Below are positions 14,301-17,280 of a stretch of 17,280 nt of DNA, one piece after another. Each line of letters opens with the position of its first letter. Positions within the stretch are counted from its first letter, which is position 1. The notes under the pieces were generated by a model. It was not told where the DNA came from. It searched no databases and saw only the letters and a program-made list of their open reading frames with translations. Origin of the DNA: Desulfofustis sp. Its GTDB lineage: Bacteria > Desulfobacterota > Desulfobulbia > Desulfobulbales > Desulfocapsaceae. Made by a program: the position numbers and the translations under genes. Where the stretch lies: assembly GCA_030145365.1 (NCBI GenBank), contig JAQYVS010000420.1, positions 1-17,280 of the forward strand, read 5' to 3'.

Positions 14301-15410
14301 TTATCTCTCAGCCATATTTAAGCAGATATTAACAATCCGTTCCGCAGCATCGGAAATGCCGAGTTCTTCCATGGATTGGGACATGGTTTCATATTTTTCT
14401 TTGTCCCTGAAAATCTCAAGAATTTCGTCGGTCAACAAATCGGCGGTCAATTCGTTCTGCAGCAGCACGACAGCCGCCCCGCTTTCAACATACCAGGATC
14501 CATTTTTTTCCTGATGGCCATCTGCCGCAAACGGGTATGGAATTAAAATTGCCGGTTTACCCACCACGCCAATTTCAGCAAGCGTCGTAGCACCAGCCCG
14601 GGAGACAATCACACCAGCTTGGCAATACATCTCTGCCATATCGTTGAAAAAAGCTGACACCAGATGGTCTATACCCATCTCTTGATAGGCCTGTCGAACC
14701 ATGTCCTCATCGTCTCTTCCGGTCTGATGAATCACTCTGATCTCTGAAAAATCAGCCACCCTTTTCTGCACCGCTTCAACCATCAACTGATTAACCGCAT
14801 GAGCTCCCTGACTGCCTCCGAGAATCAACAGGGTCGGTTTTCCAGAACCTTTTTTTTCAGTTTCAGTGAGTTCGAGGATAGTTTTACGAACCGGATTTCC
14901 AGTTAATACCGTTTTCTCTGATGGAAAAAACCCCTGACTCTGGGGAAGCGAAATACATATTTTATCCACCAGCCTAGCAAGTTTGCGGTTTGCCATGCCC
15001 GGTACAGAGTTCTGCTCATGTATCACGGTCGGTTTGCCCATAAGCGAAGCTACAGCAACCACCGGTCCAGTCACGTAGCCCCCGACACCGAGAACCACAT
15101 CGGGTTTGAACTTCAAAATCTGATACCAGGCTTCAACAAAAGACACCGGCAAAACCAGGATAGCTTTGATCAGTTCGATCAGTTTTTTTCCTTTGAGTCC
15201 ATAGGAATGGATTGTTTGTACCGGGAACCCTCGCCCCTCTAGAGCATCGCGGTCCAGACGTCGTTTGGTACCAATAAACAACACCTGGCTGTCCTTCATT
15301 TTTGCTGCCAGATGTTCGGCTGTAGCGATTGCCGGGAACAGGTGTCCTCCCGTGCCACCGCCAGTGAGCAGAAGCCGAAAAGGTTTATTAGCCTGATTTG
15401 AGCTGCTCAT
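14301..15410 (-). CDS. murG: Undecaprenyldiphospho-muramoylpentapeptide N-acetylglucosaminyltransferase MurG
   Basis: A 369-residue GT28-family enzyme on the inner face of the membrane that transfers GlcNAc from UDP-GlcNAc to lipid I, giving lipid II. Motifs seen: GGGTGGH (17-23), HEQNSVPGMANR in the N-terminal domain, GGSQGAHAVN at the start of the C-terminal domain, and VSRAGATTLAEI with PYPFAADGHQ for the UDP-GlcNAc pocket. Length is usual. Its ATG overlaps the murD stop as ATGA, giving tight translational coupling. In the common cluster ftsW lies at exactly this junction; here there is no room for it. Confidence 0.96.
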   Translation of the reverse strand: MSSSNQANKPFRLLLTGGGTGGHLFPAIATAEHLAAKMKDSQVLFIGTKRRLDRDALEGRGFPVQTIHSYGLKGKKLIELIKAILVLPVSFVEAWYQILKFKPDVVLGVGGYVTGPVVAVASLMGKPTVIHEQNSVPGMANRKLARLVDKICISLPQSQGFFPSEKTVLTGNPVRKTILELTETEKKGSGKPTLLILGGSQGAHAVNQLMVEAVQKRVADFSEIRVIHQTGRDDEDMVRQAYQEMGIDHLVSAFFNDMAEMYCQAGVIVSRAGATTLAEIGVVGKPAILIPYPFAADGHQEKNGSWYVESGAAVVLLQNELTADLLTDEILEIFRDKEKYETMSQSMEELGISDAAERIVNICLNMAER

Positions 15411-16795
15411 TGGCTGACCCCGGAAAATGAATGATCTGCGAGCTGTTTAACGGTGTCGCTGAAACATGTTCCCCGATGCTGATAATTCTCAAACATATCG
15501 AAACTGGCGCAGGCTGGTGACAACAAGACGGTATCTCCCGGAACGGCTGCTGAGCTTGCCTGCTCAACCGCCTCTTCCAGGGAAGCCGGATAAGCGGTTG
15601 GGACAAGATCGGCAAGCGTCTCCCCAAGCTTTTCTGCAGCTTCGCCAATCAGAATCAGTTTTTTCACATGGTTGGCGACACTTTGTCTGAGCAGTGAATA
15701 ATCGTCTCCTTTATCCCTGCCTCCAGCTATTAATATTATGCTTCCTCCGATCTGAAAAATGGCATTATTCACAGCACCGGTATTGGTGGCTTTGGAATCA
15801 TTTATATAGGCGATGCCGTTAATCTCACCGACCTGCTGCATCCGGTGCTCTCCTGCCTGAAACAGCTCCAGCCCCTGTTGCAGGGCATTCTGATCCAGCT
15901 CAAATCGGCTGAGGGCCAGAAGGGCAGCAGCACTATTGAGCATTCCGGAAAGATTATCAAGTGCAGTGCCGGCAAGATCATAACTTTGCTCCGGTTTTGT
16001 ACTGCTCATTACAATCCTTGTCCCAGCCACTACCGCGTCACATTGTCCGTCATATCCAAAGAGCCCAAAATCTTCTCGGGCAGATAGGTGTCTGAACCGG
16101 GTACAGAGCGGATCCTCACCATTGATGATGGCAAACGATCTGTCTGGGCTGCCCTGGAATATTCTCATTTTGGCGGCGGCATAATTTTCAAGGGTTTTAT
16201 GCCTGTCCAGGTGATCCGGGGTGATATTGAGTAGGAGCCCTACCTGAGGAGCAAAATCTCCGCAGAGTTCAAGCTGAAAACTCGACACTTCAAGAACGAG
16301 TAACTCATAATCTTCATCGGAGAGCAGATAGTCACCGATCGGGGTGCCAATATTGCCACCGATAAACACCTTTTTACCTGCCCCTTGCAGCAGAGAACCG
16401 ATCAGTTCGGTGACCGTCGTTTTACCGTTTGTTCCGGTTACTGCAATCACCGGTGCTTTGAACTTATCAGATGCTAGCGCAAGTTCACCAAGAATCGGAA
16501 TTGCCAACTCGCTTGCCCGTATAAGGGCCGGATGATGATAATCAACGCCGGGGCTGAGGATGATAATCTCAGCCTGGCCCAGAAATTCAGCACTATGGCC
16601 CCCACCTTCAAACTTAACCGAACAGCCATCAAGCAGTTCCTGCTGTTTTGTGCTCAGCTCGGTTCGAGTTTGCATATCAGATACCAGGACATTGGCTCCG
16701 CATTTGTGGAGATAGCGGACCAGAGCCTGCCCGGCTCGACCGAATCCAACAACGGCGACGTTTGTTCCCTGCTCTATGATTGTCTGTTTTTTCAT
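15407..16795 (-). CDS. murD: UDP-N-acetylmuramoylalanine-D-glutamate ligase MurD
   Basis: A 462-residue cytoplasmic ligase that adds D-Glu to UDP-MurNAc-L-Ala. Seen are the N-terminal Rossmann motif GFGRAGQALV (17-26), SPGV (81-84), the P-loop GTNGKTT (121-127), the Mur ligase motif NITPDHLDRH, and the C-terminal YINDSKATNTGAV and GGRDKGDDYSLL typical of MurD. The ATG at 16795 overlaps the mraY stop by one base (TGATG); a TTG at 16798 is the only nearby alternative and adds one residue. Length is usual for the family. Confidence 0.96.
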   Translation of the reverse strand: MKKQTIIEQGTNVAVVGFGRAGQALVRYLHKCGANVLVSDMQTRTELSTKQQELLDGCSVKFEGGGHSAEFLGQAEIIILSPGVDYHHPALIRASELAIPILGELALASDKFKAPVIAVTGTNGKTTVTELIGSLLQGAGKKVFIGGNIGTPIGDYLLSDEDYELLVLEVSSFQLELCGDFAPQVGLLLNITPDHLDRHKTLENYAAAKMRIFQGSPDRSFAIINGEDPLCTRFRHLSAREDFGLFGYDGQCDAVVAGTRIVMSSTKPEQSYDLAGTALDNLSGMLNSAAALLALSRFELDQNALQQGLELFQAGEHRMQQVGEINGIAYINDSKATNTGAVNNAIFQIGGSIILIAGGRDKGDDYSLLRQSVANHVKKLILIGEAAEKLGETLADLVPTAYPASLEEAVEQASSAAVPGDTVLLSPACASFDMFENYQHRGTCFSDTVKQLADHSFSGVSQ

Positions 16796-17280
16796 CAACG
16801 CAGCTTCAATGTTGCTATGGCCAAAAATCCTAAGATTATCGATACAATCCAGAATCTCACAACCACCTTGGTTTCATGCCAGCCTTTCTTTTCAAAATGA
16901 TGATGAAATGGTGCCATCAGGAAAATACGCTTGCCTTTAGTCATTTTGAAATAGCCGACCTGCATAATGACCGACAGTGCTTCCATGACAAAAATGCCAC
17001 CTACGATTGCCAGCAGGATCTCCTGCTTGATTATCACGGCGATGGTACCGAGTGCGCCACCCAGCGATAATGAGCCGACATCTCCCATGAATACTTGGGC
17101 AGGATAAGCGTTATACCAGAGAAAACCGAGGCATCCCCCAACCATAGCTCCGCAGAACACCGCCAGCTCACCGCTGCCCGGAACATAGTGAACCTGAAGA
17201 TATTCGGAGATAACTATATTTCCTGCAATATAGGAAAAGACAAGATACACCGCCGCCGAGACAACGGTCGGTCCGGTGGC
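16795..17280 (-). CDS. mraY: Phospho-N-acetylmuramoyl-pentapeptide transferase MraY (C-terminal part; 5' end outside window)
   Basis: The last 161 residues are visible; the frame is open to the right edge. MraY moves phospho-MurNAc-pentapeptide from UDP onto undecaprenyl phosphate to make lipid I. The segment holds GFLWYNAYPAQVFMGDVGS, with the catalytic Asp region, the MAPFHHHFEKKGW loop with three His, and several membrane helices, ending in LAIATLKLR as in other MraY proteins. The stop TGA shares its A with the murD start codon. About the first half of the protein lies outside the window. Confidence 0.96.
   Translation of the reverse strand, partial: ATGPTVVSAAVYLVFSYIAGNIVISEYLQVHYVPGSGELAVFCGAMVGGCLGFLWYNAYPAQVFMGDVGSLSLGGALGTIAVIIKQEILLAIVGGIFVMEALSVIMQVGYFKMTKGKRIFLMAPFHHHFEKKGWHETKVVVRFWIVSIILGFLAIATLKLR

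Noticed and set aside
1..17280. Mobile elements, CRISPR arrays, tRNA or rRNA genes
   Set aside because: No transposase, integrase, regularly spaced repeats, cloverleaf or rRNA-like stretch was recognised by eye on either strand.

Overview
The window looks like chromosome from a Gram-negative anaerobe of the Desulfobacterota (the former Deltaproteobacteria), perhaps near the Desulfobulbales. This rests on three things: the division and cell-wall (dcw) cluster order ending in ftsZ followed by a radical SAM gene, a secreted multiheme cytochrome next to a DUF4405-like membrane protein tail, and a CoA-disulfide/polysulfide reductase-like flavoprotein with a fused rhodanese domain. The assignment is inferred from gene content and was not tested by a database search. 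No rRNA, tRNA, CRISPR array, insertion sequence or prophage gene was seen. Coding density is high, and the longest gap without a gene is about 124 bases.

Positions 1-2448, plus strand: an extracytoplasmic electron-transfer group. It holds the C-terminal tail of a DUF4405-like membrane protein, a small exported protein with a DUF1104-like core and an Asn-Gly repeat tail, and a secreted cytochrome with five CxxCH haem sites. The group ends tail-to-tail against the next block, with a hairpin over the cytochrome stop codon.

Positions 2549-4919, minus strand: an FAD/NAD(P)H disulfide reductase-rhodanese fusion that probably handles sulfane sulfur, and a short nitroreductase-family flavoprotein. 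A 23-base perfect dyad lies just upstream of the flavoprotein gene and is a candidate operator.

Positions 4991-17280, minus strand: a dcw cluster, transcribed mraY (partial)-murD-murG-murC-murB-ftsQ-ftsA-ftsZ, continuing into a radical SAM gene and a membrane histidine kinase. Most junctions overlap or lie within a few bases, so this reads as one long operon. It builds the lipid-linked peptidoglycan precursor (MraY, MurD, MurG, MurC, MurB) and the division ring (FtsQ, FtsA, FtsZ). Two departures from the common order stand out: ftsW is missing between murD and murG, which overlap by four bases, and ddl is missing between murB and ftsQ. A candidate extended -10 promoter followed by a dyad sits in the ftsA-ftsZ gap and could drive ftsZ, the radical SAM gene and the kinase separately.

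Nothing here is clearly a wholly new system. The best leads are the uncharacterised cytochrome group at the left end, the displaced ftsW, and the coupling of a partnerless sensor kinase and a radical SAM enzyme to ftsZ.
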